A DNA stretch of 64,000 bases, from positions 36,014 through 100,013 of the forward strand of contig NZ_JBGCBZ010000025.1 in the NCBI RefSeq assembly GCF_041262585.1, given 5' to 3'. The position numbers and the translations under genes are program-made. Numbering within the stretch: position 1 is the first letter of the stretch; each line of letters starts with the position of its first letter. Under the pieces are notes generated by a model, which worked only from the letters and a program-made list of their open reading frames with translations, made no database searches and had not been told where the DNA came from. Positions 8,944-16,220 of the stretch are shown here, one piece after another. This DNA is from JAOEGB01 sp041262585. Its GTDB lineage: Bacteria; Actinomycetota; Actinomycetes; Streptosporangiales; Streptosporangiaceae.

Positions 8944-9335
8944 CACACCTCCATGGCCTCGCTGCGGGCGGACTTCTTCCGCCAGTCGGGGCCGTACTTC
9001 TTGTCGCGCAGCCCGTCGATCGCCACCCCCGCGTACCGCTCCAGGTTGGGGTACAGGGTGCGGATCCCCATGCGGGCCATGCGCAGGCCCATGACGGCGG
9101 TGACCAGCCCGACCGTGCACAGCCGCGCCCGCACCCACTTGTCGTTGCCTTTGTCGACGCCCTGCCGTTGCGCTTCCTTGAGCAGGGCGTGGATGCGGGC
9201 GGTCAGCTCCGGCCGCCGCCAGACGAACTCCGTCATCAGGTCGGTCAGCACCTCCTCCGCCTGTCGGGCGTAGGTGCGGACCTGTTCGGGCTTGCGCGTC
9301 GCCACGTTGCGCAGTTCCGCCGCGCGTTGTGCCAC
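8943..9335 (-). CDS. Hypothetical transfer-cluster protein, 130 aa
   Basis: The gene begins with GTG 9335, one base after the preceding stop, and its own stop overlaps the traB start. The product is basic and helical, with one moderately hydrophobic helix near residues 70-90 (TVGLVTAVMGLRMARMGIR) that may be amphipathic or membrane-embedded. A Lys/Arg-rich segment follows. The tight coupling implies it is needed with TraB, perhaps as a membrane partner of the pump. I do not recognise a family. Confidence 0.7.
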   Translation of the reverse strand: MAQRAAELRNVATRKPEQVRTYARQAEEVLTDLMTEFVWRRPELTARIHALLKEAQRQGVDKGNDKWVRARLCTVGLVTAVMGLRMARMGIRTLYPNLERYAGVAIDGLRDKKYGPDWRKKSARSEAMEV

Positions 9336-9336
9336 G

Positions 9337-9603
9337 TCACACCTCCAGGGTCATCTGCGGGGGGCCGTCGGGGTCGTCGGTGCCAATCGGCTCGGGCCGG
9401 GTAGGCCCGTGCCACAACTGGTGGCCTTCGGCAGGCCGCAACCGCATCCACGCCAGCGCGGCGGCTGCGACGGCCAGGCCGCCGCACACCACGACGGCCG
9501 CCGCCACGGTGGCGGCGGCGACCAGCCCGGTGGCCACCACCACGGCGAGCGTCAGCGACAGGCCGCGCCGCGCCCACACCCCGGCCCGGGACTGGGCGTT
9601 CAC
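9337..9603 (-). CDS. Small membrane protein, 88 aa
   Basis: The start is the GTG at 9603, overlapping the stop of the upstream gene by 4 nt (GTGA); longer frames upstream would overlap that gene heavily. Residues about 12-55 form two adjoining Val/Ala-rich transmembrane helices, followed by a soluble tail ending in TLEV. It fits the small Spd-type membrane proteins of actinomycete conjugation clusters and is coupled to its neighbours on both sides. Confidence 0.65.
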   Translation of the reverse strand: MNAQSRAGVWARRGLSLTLAVVVATGLVAAATVAAAVVVCGGLAVAAAALAWMRLRPAEGHQLWHGPTRPEPIGTDDPDGPPQMTLEV

Positions 9604-10139
9604 GACCGACCCCCGCCGGGATGGATCCACGTGGCGACGGCCAGGCGCGCCCGGTGCAGCCACGCCCCCAGGTGGGTGCTGAGCCCGGAGACGAGCCCCG
9701 CCCCGAGCAGGGACACGTCCCGGGGCAGGCCGGCGACCTCACGCGCCAGCGTGTACGCACCCCAGGCGGCGGCGGCCATTACGACCAGCAGGCCGATGCC
9801 GAGCTGAGCGCGCAGCCGCCGCCCCGGCCGGGCCGCCCTGGTGGTCTTGGCTGTGCGTTTGGGGGGACGTTTGCCGGTGCGGGCGGCCGGTCGCGGGGCG
9901 CGGCTGGGCCGGGCGGGGACGGGCGGGTCGTCGAACTCGAGCTCCGCCGTGTCGTCCTCGTCGGCGGGGCTCGGCCCGGGGTCGTCGCCGTGGTGGTGGG
10001 GGCGTGGTGCCAGCCTTACGCCGCGGCCGGGTTCGGCCGGGCCGAGCTGCACCGCCGCGCCGAACGCCTGCGTCGGCGTGTCGTCGGGGTCGCCGTCCGG
10101 CGTCCCCTGCGGGGGGTGGTGGTTGGAATGCTCACGCAT
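9600..10139 (-). CDS. Membrane protein with long charged N-terminus, 179 aa
   Basis: This is the first gene of the coupled cluster leading to traB. The first 100 residues are Pro/Asp/His/Arg-rich and probably disordered, ending in a strongly basic patch (GKRPPKRTAKTTRAARPGRR). A transmembrane helix follows (about residues 112-130), then a second hydrophobic segment and a short basic tail. The basic cytosolic part could contact DNA. The upstream region holds two CACTGT repeats (10157-10169) and an AT-rich CACTAT that may be the -10. No family recognised. Confidence 0.7.
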   Translation of the reverse strand: MREHSNHHPPQGTPDGDPDDTPTQAFGAAVQLGPAEPGRGVRLAPRPHHHGDDPGPSPADEDDTAELEFDDPPVPARPSRAPRPAARTGKRPPKRTAKTTRAARPGRRLRAQLGIGLLVVMAAAAWGAYTLAREVAGLPRDVSLLGAGLVSGLSTHLGAWLHRARLAVATWIHPGGGRS

Positions 10140-10218
10140 AGGTCAGGAGAATAGTGCACTGTCCACTGTTCGCGCGAGGATGCCAGAGGCCCCGGGGTGA
10201 CGACCGGTGACATGAAAG

Positions 10219-10270
10219 AGGGGGACGCCGCCTGCACCAGTCCCCCCAGATGGTGCAGGGGCGTCCCCCT
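10219..10270 (-). terminator. Long imperfect hairpin, terminator of the 10983-10280 operon
   Basis: AGGGGGACGCC and CCTGCACCA on one arm pair with TGGTGCAGG and CGTCCCCCT on the other, with one bulged base and a C-rich loop. It lies 10 bp downstream of the stop at 10280 and before the promoter region of the traB cluster. There is no long T-run, so termination could be Rho-independent of the actinomycete type lacking a U-tract. Confidence 0.6.
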
Positions 10271-10279
10271 GGTCCCGGA

Positions 10280-10642
10280 TTACGCCGCGGCTTGGCCGTC
10301 TCGACCCTGCGGCAGGCCCACGGGGGTGAGGCCTGGCGGGGAGCCGGTGCCCTCCGGCTCGGGGTGCAGGCCGCGCGTGGCGGTCTCCGAAGGGCGGGCC
10401 GGTGGTGATCCGGGATGGGTCGCCGACGCCGTCGGACCCCTCCCACGGCGTCGGCGGTCTTCGTTGATCAGGTGGTCCCAGTGGGCGCGGTAGGGCTCAC
10501 AGGTCCAGCAGTCGCGGTGCGACTGGGGGAACAGGGCGCAGGCCAGGCGGTGTGCCCAGCGGGGTGCGCTTGGGCTGCCGGCTGGTGTGACGGTGATCAG
10601 GGAGCGGGGCGTGTGGGGCCACGACCAGCCGGCGAGCTGCAT
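10280..10642 (-). CDS. Hypothetical protein, 120 aa
   Basis: ATG 10642 lies 2 bp after the preceding stop, with GGACG upstream. The N-terminal 60 residues hold His, Trp and two Cys (RDCWTCEPYRAHW), suggesting a small metal-binding fold; the C-terminal half is Pro/Gly/Thr-rich and looks disordered. I do not recognise it. It is co-transcribed with the 112-aa gene upstream and ends at a strong hairpin. Confidence 0.55.
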   Translation of the reverse strand: MQLAGWSWPHTPRSLITVTPAGSPSAPRWAHRLACALFPQSHRDCWTCEPYRAHWDHLINEDRRRRGRGPTASATHPGSPPARPSETATRGLHPEPEGTGSPPGLTPVGLPQGRDGQAAA

Positions 10643-10644
10643 GG

Positions 10645-10983
10645 TCAGCGTCCGGCTGCTGCGGCGGCGGCCTGCGCGGCGATGGGCAGGCGCGGCTCCG
10701 GCTGCTGGGGGCCGGGGGCCGGGATCTGCGGCGGCACGACGGGCTGCGCCGCCGGGGCGGGCGGCGGGGCGGCGTCGGCGGCGCGGCCGGGACTGGTCAC
10801 GGGTGCGTACCCGCTGATCCGGATCGCCTTGACCAGATGGAACACGACGGCGGTGACCTCACGGCCGTCGTCGTAGAAGCGGACGAACCTTGCGTACTCG
10901 TCGGTGTCGTACCGGCTGGCGACCACCTGCAGGTCGTCCAACTGCTCGTCTTGGAACGTGACCGTGAAGACGGTTCTTGCCAT
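10645..10983 (-). CDS. Hypothetical protein, 112 aa
   Basis: The first 60 residues are mixed beta/alpha (MARTVFTVTFQDEQ..., ending VVFHLVKAIRI) and look like a compact domain. The rest is a Pro/Ala-rich tail, probably disordered. It leads a two-gene operon and follows the perfect hairpin at 11020-11054, which may separate it from the upstream transcription unit. No catalytic motif is visible. Confidence 0.6.
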   Translation of the reverse strand: MARTVFTVTFQDEQLDDLQVVASRYDTDEYARFVRFYDDGREVTAVVFHLVKAIRISGYAPVTSPGRAADAAPPPAPAAQPVVPPQIPAPGPQQPEPRLPIAAQAAAAAAGR

Positions 10984-11019
10984 TTGCTTTACCCCCCTTT
11001 TGCTTGACCCCGGAAACGG

Positions 11020-11054
11020 CTATGCGGGCGCGTTTTTGTTACGCGCCCGCATAG
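11020..11054 (-). terminator. Perfect 14-bp hairpin
   Basis: CTATGCGGGCGCGT pairs perfectly with ACGCGCCCGCATAG across a TTTTGTT loop. It lies between the exonuclease-like gene (stop at 11110) and the next operon (start 10983). A second hairpin, GTGACGGGT with ACCCGTCAC (11086-11113), spans the stop codon of the upstream gene. Together they look like a double terminator. Confidence 0.65.
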
Positions 11055-11109
11055 GTGGCGCCACGTTAGCCCGCCCGGGCGGGCTGTGACGGGTATTTGA
11101 GCAAACCCG

Positions 11110-11943
11110 TCACGCGACCGGCATGGCGACCGTCTGGTCCGCTGCGGCGGGGCGCTCGTCGTCGCCGCACGGGGGCCGCCGGTCGGGGCTCAGCCCGGGG
11201 TGGTCGTCGTCGCGGGACCCGGTGGCGACCAGGTCGCCGAGCAGTTCCGCCGCGTCGGCGGGGCCGGGCGGGGCGGGCTCGGGCGGCGGGACGGGCAGGG
11301 GGGCCGGGCGGGCGGTCGTCGTCGACCAGATGGCGGCGGCCAGCTGGGCGCGGGCGTACGCGTTCTCCTGTTCGGCGGGCAGGGCCAGGCCGAGCGCGCG
11401 GGCGATCCAAAACGGGTCGTAGGGCAGCTCCGGCCCGAAGTCGACCTGGTTGGCGACGGCCGCGCTGGCGGTCTGGGCGCAGGTGTGCCAGCCCTGCGCC
11501 CACCCGTACATCGCCCCGGCGGCGTGGACGGTGGCGTCCAGGTGGCCCAGGTGTGGGCAGGGGGACCCCTGCTTGCGCATGAACTCCCGCAGGAACTCCG
11601 GCTCTCGGTCGCGGCCCAGCGTGACGAGGTGGGCATCGACCATGGCGGCGGCCAGCTTCTCGGCGACGGACCGGCGGCTGGTGGGGACGGTGGTGCCGAG
11701 GCTGGGGTCGAGGCTGATCACGGGGTCGCCGTTGTGCTCCCACGCCTCGCGCCGCTCCAGGTAGCGGGTGCGGCGCAGCTCGGCGTCGTCGGCGGCCTCC
11801 AGGTGCTCGGGGCGGATCACCCAGTAGCGGCCCATGTCGGGGGCGCCGGGGCGGCGCAGGATCGCGGCGATCTCGAACGTTTCGTGCCGCAGCGGGTCGG
11901 GCCCGGTGCGGGAGATCGCGACGAACAGCAGGTTGCGGCTCAT
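11110..11943 (-). CDS. Degenerate DEDDh exonuclease-like protein
   Basis: The 277-aa product starts with an ATG overlapping the previous stop (ATGA). The N-terminus (LLFVAISRTGPDPLRHETF) aligns by eye with the first strand and ExoI motif of DnaQ/RNase T-type 3'-5' exonucleases, but the D-x-E acidic pair is A-x-S. An ExoII-like segment (AHLVTLGRDREPEFLREF) follows near residue 110. The C-terminal 70 residues are Pro/Ala-rich and disordered. It may therefore be a non-catalytic nucleic-acid-binding relative. The fold assignment rests on short motifs and is tentative. Confidence 0.4.
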   Translation of the reverse strand: MSRNLLFVAISRTGPDPLRHETFEIAAILRRPGAPDMGRYWVIRPEHLEAADDAELRRTRYLERREAWEHNGDPVISLDPSLGTTVPTSRRSVAEKLAAAMVDAHLVTLGRDREPEFLREFMRKQGSPCPHLGHLDATVHAAGAMYGWAQGWHTCAQTASAAVANQVDFGPELPYDPFWIARALGLALPAEQENAYARAQLAAAIWSTTTARPAPLPVPPPEPAPPGPADAAELLGDLVATGSRDDDHPGLSPDRRPPCGDDERPAAADQTVAMPVA

Positions 11944-12236
11944 TGCCTCTCCGATCTGCAGAGTGTCAGGTGACGGTGTCCGGGGGCCGGGATCAGGCGG
12001 GTTACGTCAAGCTCGCGCCGCGCCGGGTGCGTGACGCGCATCACCGTGCCCGAATCCAGCGTCCCGACGATGCGGACCGTGCCGGGGCAGGCCGGCTCGA
12101 ACCCGTCGACGGTCATGGGGGCCAGCCGGTCGTGCACGTAGTCGCCGACCCGTAACCGGCAGGCTTTGCGCTCCCGCCGGGACGGTTGCAGTGTCGGCGT
12201 GTGCCGACCGCCCCCGGGTGCGGGGTGTGCCTCCAC
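11940..12236 (-). CDS. Hypothetical small beta protein, 98 aa
   Basis: GTG 12236 is the first start downstream of promoter P3 and would give a leader of only about 14 nt without a clear ribosome-binding site. Residues 27-85 have short beta strands with a VGDYV...GTVRIVGTL pattern typical of small SH3- or OB-like barrels. The gene overlaps the exonuclease-like gene by 4 nt and is expected to be co-translated with it. Confidence 0.55.
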   Translation of the reverse strand: MEAHPAPGGGRHTPTLQPSRRERKACRLRVGDYVHDRLAPMTVDGFEPACPGTVRIVGTLDSGTVMRVTHPARRELDVTRLIPAPGHRHLTLCRSERQ

Positions 12237-12257
12237 GACCGCCAGTGTGCACGATGG

Positions 12258-12287
12258 ACCGTACGCCTATGTACAAAGTCTTTTCAA
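12258..12287 (-). promoter_or_regulatory. Promoter P3
   Basis: Minus-strand TTGAAA (12287-12282), 18-bp spacer, TACGGT (12263-12258) with the same CATAGGCGTACGGT block as P1 and P2. Transcription would begin near 12250, just before the GTG at 12236. Confidence 0.6.
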
Positions 12288-12311
12288 GAGTGCCCGTATT
12301 GCTAGGTAGGG

Positions 12312-12335
12312 CGTGCGTCCCCCGGGGGGCGCACG
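12312..12335. terminator. GC-rich inverted repeat upstream of P3
   Basis: CGTGCG and CGCACG flank CCCCC/GGGGG, forming a near-perfect 24-bp palindrome. It lies downstream of the 50-aa gene at 12374 and upstream of P3, so it could terminate that short transcript. An AAAAAATTTT stretch lies beside it at 12344-12353. Confidence 0.35.
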
Positions 12336-12373
12336 GGCGGGCGGAAAAAATTTTGCTGCTAGGCGTGTCGCGG

Positions 12374-12526
12374 TCAGGCCGCTGGTGACGTTGCGGCCGA
12401 CCCGAACAGGCGGGGGCCGAGGATTTCGGCCGCATGTTCGATCTGTTCGTCGCCGAGTTCCGTTTCGACGGGCCCGGCGTCGAGGATCGCCGCCTCGATC
12501 CTTGCGATGAGTGTTTCGTCCCGCAT
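12374..12526 (-). CDS. Small protein with QIEHAA motif, 50 aa (paralogue A)
   Basis: The product has two predicted helices and the core LGDEQIEHAAEILGPRLFG. It is clearly related to the 61-aa product encoded at 14439-14624, which has LSDLQIEHAADFLTPVLLG, and both share an upstream L-x-x-RIE-x-AI helix. ATG 12526 was chosen because the homology starts there; the frame could extend upstream but no ribosome-binding site is strong. Function unknown; perhaps a small partner or antitoxin-like helical protein. Confidence 0.6.
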   Translation of the reverse strand: MRDETLIARIEAAILDAGPVETELGDEQIEHAAEILGPRLFGSAATSPAA

Positions 12527-12606
12527 CAGGGCAGCCCGGTGGGGGCGTAGACCGGCAATAAGGGGTCGTTGCCTATGGAAACAACCTGAGTCATGCTCAA
12601 AAACCG

Positions 12607-12673
12607 TAGGAATCAGTTGGCAACGCGTCAAGTTGTTTCGGCCAACTACTTGGAACCAATAGGAATCAGTTGG
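12607..12673. promoter_or_regulatory. Direct repeats in a divergent, AT-richer control region
   Basis: TAGGAATCAGTTGG occurs at 12607-12620 and 12660-12673 (period 53 bp). Between and around them are AGTTG/CCAACT elements and an inverted TGGAAC-GTTCCA pair near 12680-12697. The block (12527-12818) lies between the minus-strand 50-aa gene and the plus-strand XRE-like gene and is less GC-rich than its surroundings, as expected for an operator region. Confidence 0.5.
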
Positions 12674-12818
12674 GACATTTGGAACCCGATAGTTCCAACA
12701 ATCACGCCATAACAGGCCACCCACGTGACCAACAGGTCCCTAACGTGCGGTTTCAAACTGTTTCCATCTGACGCCAACTGGTGCACACTCGGGATGACTC
12801 CAAGCCTGGGAGGATCCG

Positions 12819-13298
12819 TTGCCCGTCGACCCGATCTGGCGTCAGCTCGGCGACCAGCTCGTCCATCGCCGCGTGCAGCTCGACCCCGAATACCGCACCC
12901 GCAGGGCGTTCGTCGTCGCCACCCGCGCCGTGGGCGCCAACGGCTGGTACAGGATGATCACGAGTCTTGAGCTCGGCGAACGCGACAACTACAAGCGGGA
13001 AACCCTCGCGGCCGCCGAAACCGCCTACCGGCTGCAGCCCGGCAGCATCCGCGCATTCATTGGAAGGGGTGCGCCGCTGCAGTGCCTCGACGACGCCGAG
13101 GCTGACGCCCCGGCCCGGCCGCGGCAGCCGCCCCGCTACGACGACCCGGTCCTGCAGTACCTGTGGGAAACCCCTGACCCCAGCCTCAGCGAATCCCAGC
13201 GCGAGGCCCTGGTGCAGGTCTACCTTGCACTGTCCGGTGCCGCCTCCCGCGGCGCCAGCGCGGCCCCCCAACCCCCCGCATCGGCGCGGACCGCGTGA
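12819..13298 (+). CDS. XRE-like regulator, 159 aa
   Basis: TTG 12819 has GGAGG five bases upstream. The N-terminal 75 residues match the short XRE-type module common in actinomycete elements: a helix (WRQLGDQLVHRRVQL), then an HTH ending in SLELGERDNYKRETL and a helical stretch (AAAETAYRLQPGSI). The C-terminal half is Pro/Asp-rich. It is the first plus-strand gene after the repeat-containing control region, so autoregulation is likely. Repressor of element transfer or excision is a reasonable inference only. Confidence 0.75.
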   Translation: MPVDPIWRQLGDQLVHRRVQLDPEYRTRRAFVVATRAVGANGWYRMITSLELGERDNYKRETLAAAETAYRLQPGSIRAFIGRGAPLQCLDDAEADAPARPRQPPRYDDPVLQYLWETPDPSLSESQREALVQVYLALSGAASRGASAAPQPPASARTA

Positions 13299-13359
13299 CC
13301 TGACCTCATGCAGCCCCGCGCCGGCTGCGCCAACCCTCGCCCCCCGAGGTGGTTCGCCC

Positions 13360-14421
13360 TTGCCTGAAAACGTTCACGATGCGGTGTTGGCCGTCCGCCA
13401 AGTGCTGCGGACCTTGCGCCTGCGGCTGGCGACGCTCACCCGCACCCAGCCGGTGCCGGATCTGGCCGAGCACCGGCTGCTGCGGCAGCAGATCACCGAC
13501 CTGGAAGGCACGCTGGCCGTCTTGGCGGAGAAGGCGGTGCCCCGCCCCCTGGCCCAGGCGCTGGCAGCCGAACCCGGCCAGCCCCGCGCCGTCGCCGTCG
13601 ACGTCAGCGCCCACCAGGTGCAGATCGTGGTACAGCCGCTCGGCCGGGACGACCCCGAGCGGCAGGTCGCCGTATGGGCCGACGTCCTGGCAGCCGTCGC
13701 CGAAACCGAGCTGACCGGTGAGCAGCTGCGCAGCATGGACTCGGCCGTGCTCGCGGTGCAGACCGGCGCGGCGATCATCCTCAACACCGGGCATTCGCGG
13801 GCGGTGGCGCGGGCGGCCATTCGCATGCTGCGGCATGGAGCATTCCTGCCCGCCCCGGCCGCCGCGCTGGCCCGTCTCGTACGCAGGCGGCCCCGGCAGG
13901 CGGCGGCCGCCGCAGGGGTGGTCGCGGCGGCGGCGCTGGCCGTCGGGGTGGCGCTGGCGTCCGCCCACCAGCCCGTCCCCGCCGGTCGGCCCGCAGTCGT
14001 CGCGGTGGCACCCGCCCCGCCGCCGGTGGTCACCCCGTCGGAGCCGACGCCTACCCCGGCGACCCGGTCGCCGCGGCCGTCGAAGGAGCCGCTGCGGGCC
14101 GACGACGTGGCGGAGCGGCCAGAGGGCGACCGTCCTGGCCCGGGCGGCGGCAGCTCCGGCGGCGGGGGCGCCGCACCTGGCGGTCGCGGTGGCGGCGGAG
14201 GCTCGGGCGGGCAGCCCGGCGGTGGTGGGCAGGCGCCGCCGTCGCCTGGGCCCAGCGGGCCGACCGGCGACCCGGCCCCGCCCACCCAGCAGCAGCCAAC
14301 GCAGGGGCCCAGCGACCAGCCGACCCAGCAGCCGACGCAGCCCCCGGCGGGCCGGGACTGCGACCTGCTGGACGTGGACGTGCGGGTGCCGCCGGTCGTC
14401 GGCATTGAGGTGTGCCTGTGA
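13360..14421 (+). CDS. Single-pass membrane protein with extracytoplasmic Pro/Gly-rich stalk
   Basis: TTG 13360 with GAGGTGG upstream gives 353 aa; longer in-frame extensions overlap the preceding gene. Residues 1-60 are a coiled-coil-like helix, 65-165 a mixed domain, 185-205 a transmembrane helix (AAAGVVAAAALAVGVALASA), then about 120 residues of Pro/Thr/Gly-rich low complexity. The last 22 residues contain two Cys (near the start and next to the end) that could form a disulfide or a small cap. I do not recognise the family. Surface exposure on an element suggests a mating-surface or entry-exclusion role, which is inference. Confidence 0.65.
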   Translation: MPENVHDAVLAVRQVLRTLRLRLATLTRTQPVPDLAEHRLLRQQITDLEGTLAVLAEKAVPRPLAQALAAEPGQPRAVAVDVSAHQVQIVVQPLGRDDPERQVAVWADVLAAVAETELTGEQLRSMDSAVLAVQTGAAIILNTGHSRAVARAAIRMLRHGAFLPAPAAALARLVRRRPRQAAAAAGVVAAAALAVGVALASAHQPVPAGRPAVVAVAPAPPPVVTPSEPTPTPATRSPRPSKEPLRADDVAERPEGDRPGPGGGSSGGGGAAPGGRGGGGGSGGQPGGGGQAPPSPGPSGPTGDPAPPTQQQPTQGPSDQPTQQPTQPPAGRDCDLLDVDVRVPPVVGIEVCL

Positions 14422-14438
14422 TCGGACCGCCGGGCCGG

Positions 14439-14624
14439 TCAGCCGGCCCGGCGCGGCTCATCCAGTTCTTGCTGGGCGGCCTGGCCCAGTAGGACGGGGG
14501 TGAGGAAGTCGGCGGCGTGCTCGATCTGCAGGTCGCTCAGCTCCGGCCCGGGTGGGTGTCGCAGAGCCTCCCGGATCGCCTGCTCGATGCGGTCGGCCAG
14601 ACCGGGTTGTGCGTCGCGTTCCAC
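14439..14624 (-). CDS. Small protein with QIEHAA motif, 61 aa (paralogue B)
   Basis: GTG 14624 is supported by a perfect AGGAGG 9 nt upstream. The product is helical, with ADRIEQAIREAL and LSDLQIEHAADFLTPVLLG, and is the second copy of the family seen at 12374-12526. It lies just downstream of the integrase gene on the same strand. Two diverged copies in one element suggest a function linked to the element rather than the host. No known domain recognised. Confidence 0.65.
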   Translation of the reverse strand: MERDAQPGLADRIEQAIREALRHPPGPELSDLQIEHAADFLTPVLLGQAAQQELDEPRRAG

Positions 14625-14759
14625 CTGGGGGTTCCTCCTGTCCACCGCGCGGCGACGCAGGCAACTACCCGGACCGGGCGGGACGGACACGCTCTCATAT
14701 CGGCGGACCGCAACACCCCTTTTTTAAATGTAATTGGGAGACGCCATTAAGGGCGACAA

Positions 14760-16220
14760 TTACCGCCAAACGTAGGTCAATCGGTCGCGGTCGAGTCCCT
14801 GGAATCCGATGCGGGTTGACGGGTGCACCACGATGTGGTCAAGGACGGTAAGGATCAGCATGCGCTGCTGCTCCATATCGGCCGTGGCCCACCATTCCGC
14901 CAATGAGCGGGGGTTGATGTTCTCGGGCAGCGCCTCGAACCGCTCCGCCTGCTTCAGCTTCGCCTTGCGTTCCTTGATCTGCGCGTTGAGGCTGCGGCTG
15001 GCAGCGTGGAACGCCTCCCGCGGTAGCCCGACCTCCGGGTCGGCGTAGTCCAGGCCCAGCTGCTCCAGCTTCTCCTGCAGCCTGGTGATTTCCTGTCCCA
15101 GCGTGGCGTCCTGGTCGTCGGGTACGACTGCCTTGGCCAGTCGCCGGCGGATCGCCGGGGAGGTGAACCGTGCCAGCACCTGCCCGGCGACGTCGACCTC
15201 TAGCGGGCCCGCCGCGATGCGGATCTTGCCGCAGCCGGAGTACGGCGGCGACTTGCGGCAGTTGTAGCCAGGCTTGCCTGCGTTGGAGCGGTGCCCGACC
15301 AGCCCGGTGCCGCACAGCCCGCAGATCAGCACCCCGCCGCCCAGCAGGTACTTGCGGGAGTTGCCGTCCCGGTTGGTGACCCGGGCGGGGTCGCGCAGGA
15401 TCACCTCCAGGCGGCGCTGCTCGTCGTCGGTGATGATGGCCGGCCACACGTTGCGGGCGACGATCTGCCGCTCCTCCTCGGGCCGCCCGGCCTCCAGGTA
15501 GGTGCGGTGACCCGCCATGGCGGGGTTGAGCAGCAGGCGGGAGATGCCGCGCGCCACCCACGGGTTGCCCTGGGTGGTCTTGTGGCCGTTCTTGTCCAGC
15601 CAGTCGACGAGGGAGCGCAGCGAGCCGCCTTTAAGGACGTGCTCCACCATGTGCCGGATGACTTTCACTTCCTCCGGCACGAGGGTGACCCCATCGGCGT
15701 CGTATCCGTAGCGCCTCAATCCGCCGCTCCATGTTTTGCCCATTTCAGCGCGCTGCCTGTTCGCCGATTTCTGCCGTACGGCTTTCTGCTCGACTTCACC
15801 TTGCGCCACAGCCCCCAAGATCCTGGCGACCATGCGGCCGGTGTGCGTCGACAAATCCACGTCACCATGAACGCATTTGAAAAACGCGCGTTTGCGTTCG
15901 ACGAGTTCGACGACGCGTTCAAGCTCGGCGTTTCGCCTGGTCAGCCTGTCGATGTGCCAGACGCCAAGAGCGTTGATCCGCCCACCCTCGACGTCTTTGA
16001 TCATCCTTTCGTAGTCGGGCCGGTACTTCTTCTTCGACGCCGACACGTCATTGTCGACATACAGGTCAACGATTACGCCCTGGGGGTCGATGAGGCGGAT
16101 CAGGTCGGTGCATTCAGCGCATTGCCTTTCCACGGCCAGGCCGGAGCCCTGCCGGTCCATCGACAGTCGGGCGTAAATTCCCCACCGCAGACCGGAAAGG
16201 CCATGGCCGATAAGGCTCAC
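14760..16220 (-). CDS. int: Large serine integrase
   Basis: The 486-aa product has the resolvase/invertase N-domain with nucleophile Ser20 in YARLS, the Arg-bearing HIDRLTRR at 89-96, a recombinase domain (about 170-290), a zinc ribbon with Cys300, Cys303, Cys321 and Cys330, and a C-terminal coiled coil (about 375-430), the full layout of large serine integrases. It catalyses integration by cutting attP and attB with 2-bp staggered breaks. The GTG start at 16220 overlaps the stop of the upstream recombinase-like gene by 4 nt. The target site appears to be maoC, split 700 bp away. Confidence 0.93.
   Translation of the reverse strand: MSLIGHGLSGLRWGIYARLSMDRQGSGLAVERQCAECTDLIRLIDPQGVIVDLYVDNDVSASKKKYRPDYERMIKDVEGGRINALGVWHIDRLTRRNAELERVVELVERKRAFFKCVHGDVDLSTHTGRMVARILGAVAQGEVEQKAVRQKSANRQRAEMGKTWSGGLRRYGYDADGVTLVPEEVKVIRHMVEHVLKGGSLRSLVDWLDKNGHKTTQGNPWVARGISRLLLNPAMAGHRTYLEAGRPEEERQIVARNVWPAIITDDEQRRLEVILRDPARVTNRDGNSRKYLLGGGVLICGLCGTGLVGHRSNAGKPGYNCRKSPPYSGCGKIRIAAGPLEVDVAGQVLARFTSPAIRRRLAKAVVPDDQDATLGQEITRLQEKLEQLGLDYADPEVGLPREAFHAASRSLNAQIKERKAKLKQAERFEALPENINPRSLAEWWATADMEQQRMLILTVLDHIVVHPSTRIGFQGLDRDRLTYVWR

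Noticed and set aside
6574..9273. An 899-codon open frame on the plus strand over traB
   Set aside because: The translation has shadow-type composition and no motif; the minus-strand TraB-like protein explains the region.
12967..13359. N-terminal extension of the membrane-stalk protein
   Set aside because: It overlaps the XRE-like gene out of frame; TTG 13360 with GAGGTGG is the better start.
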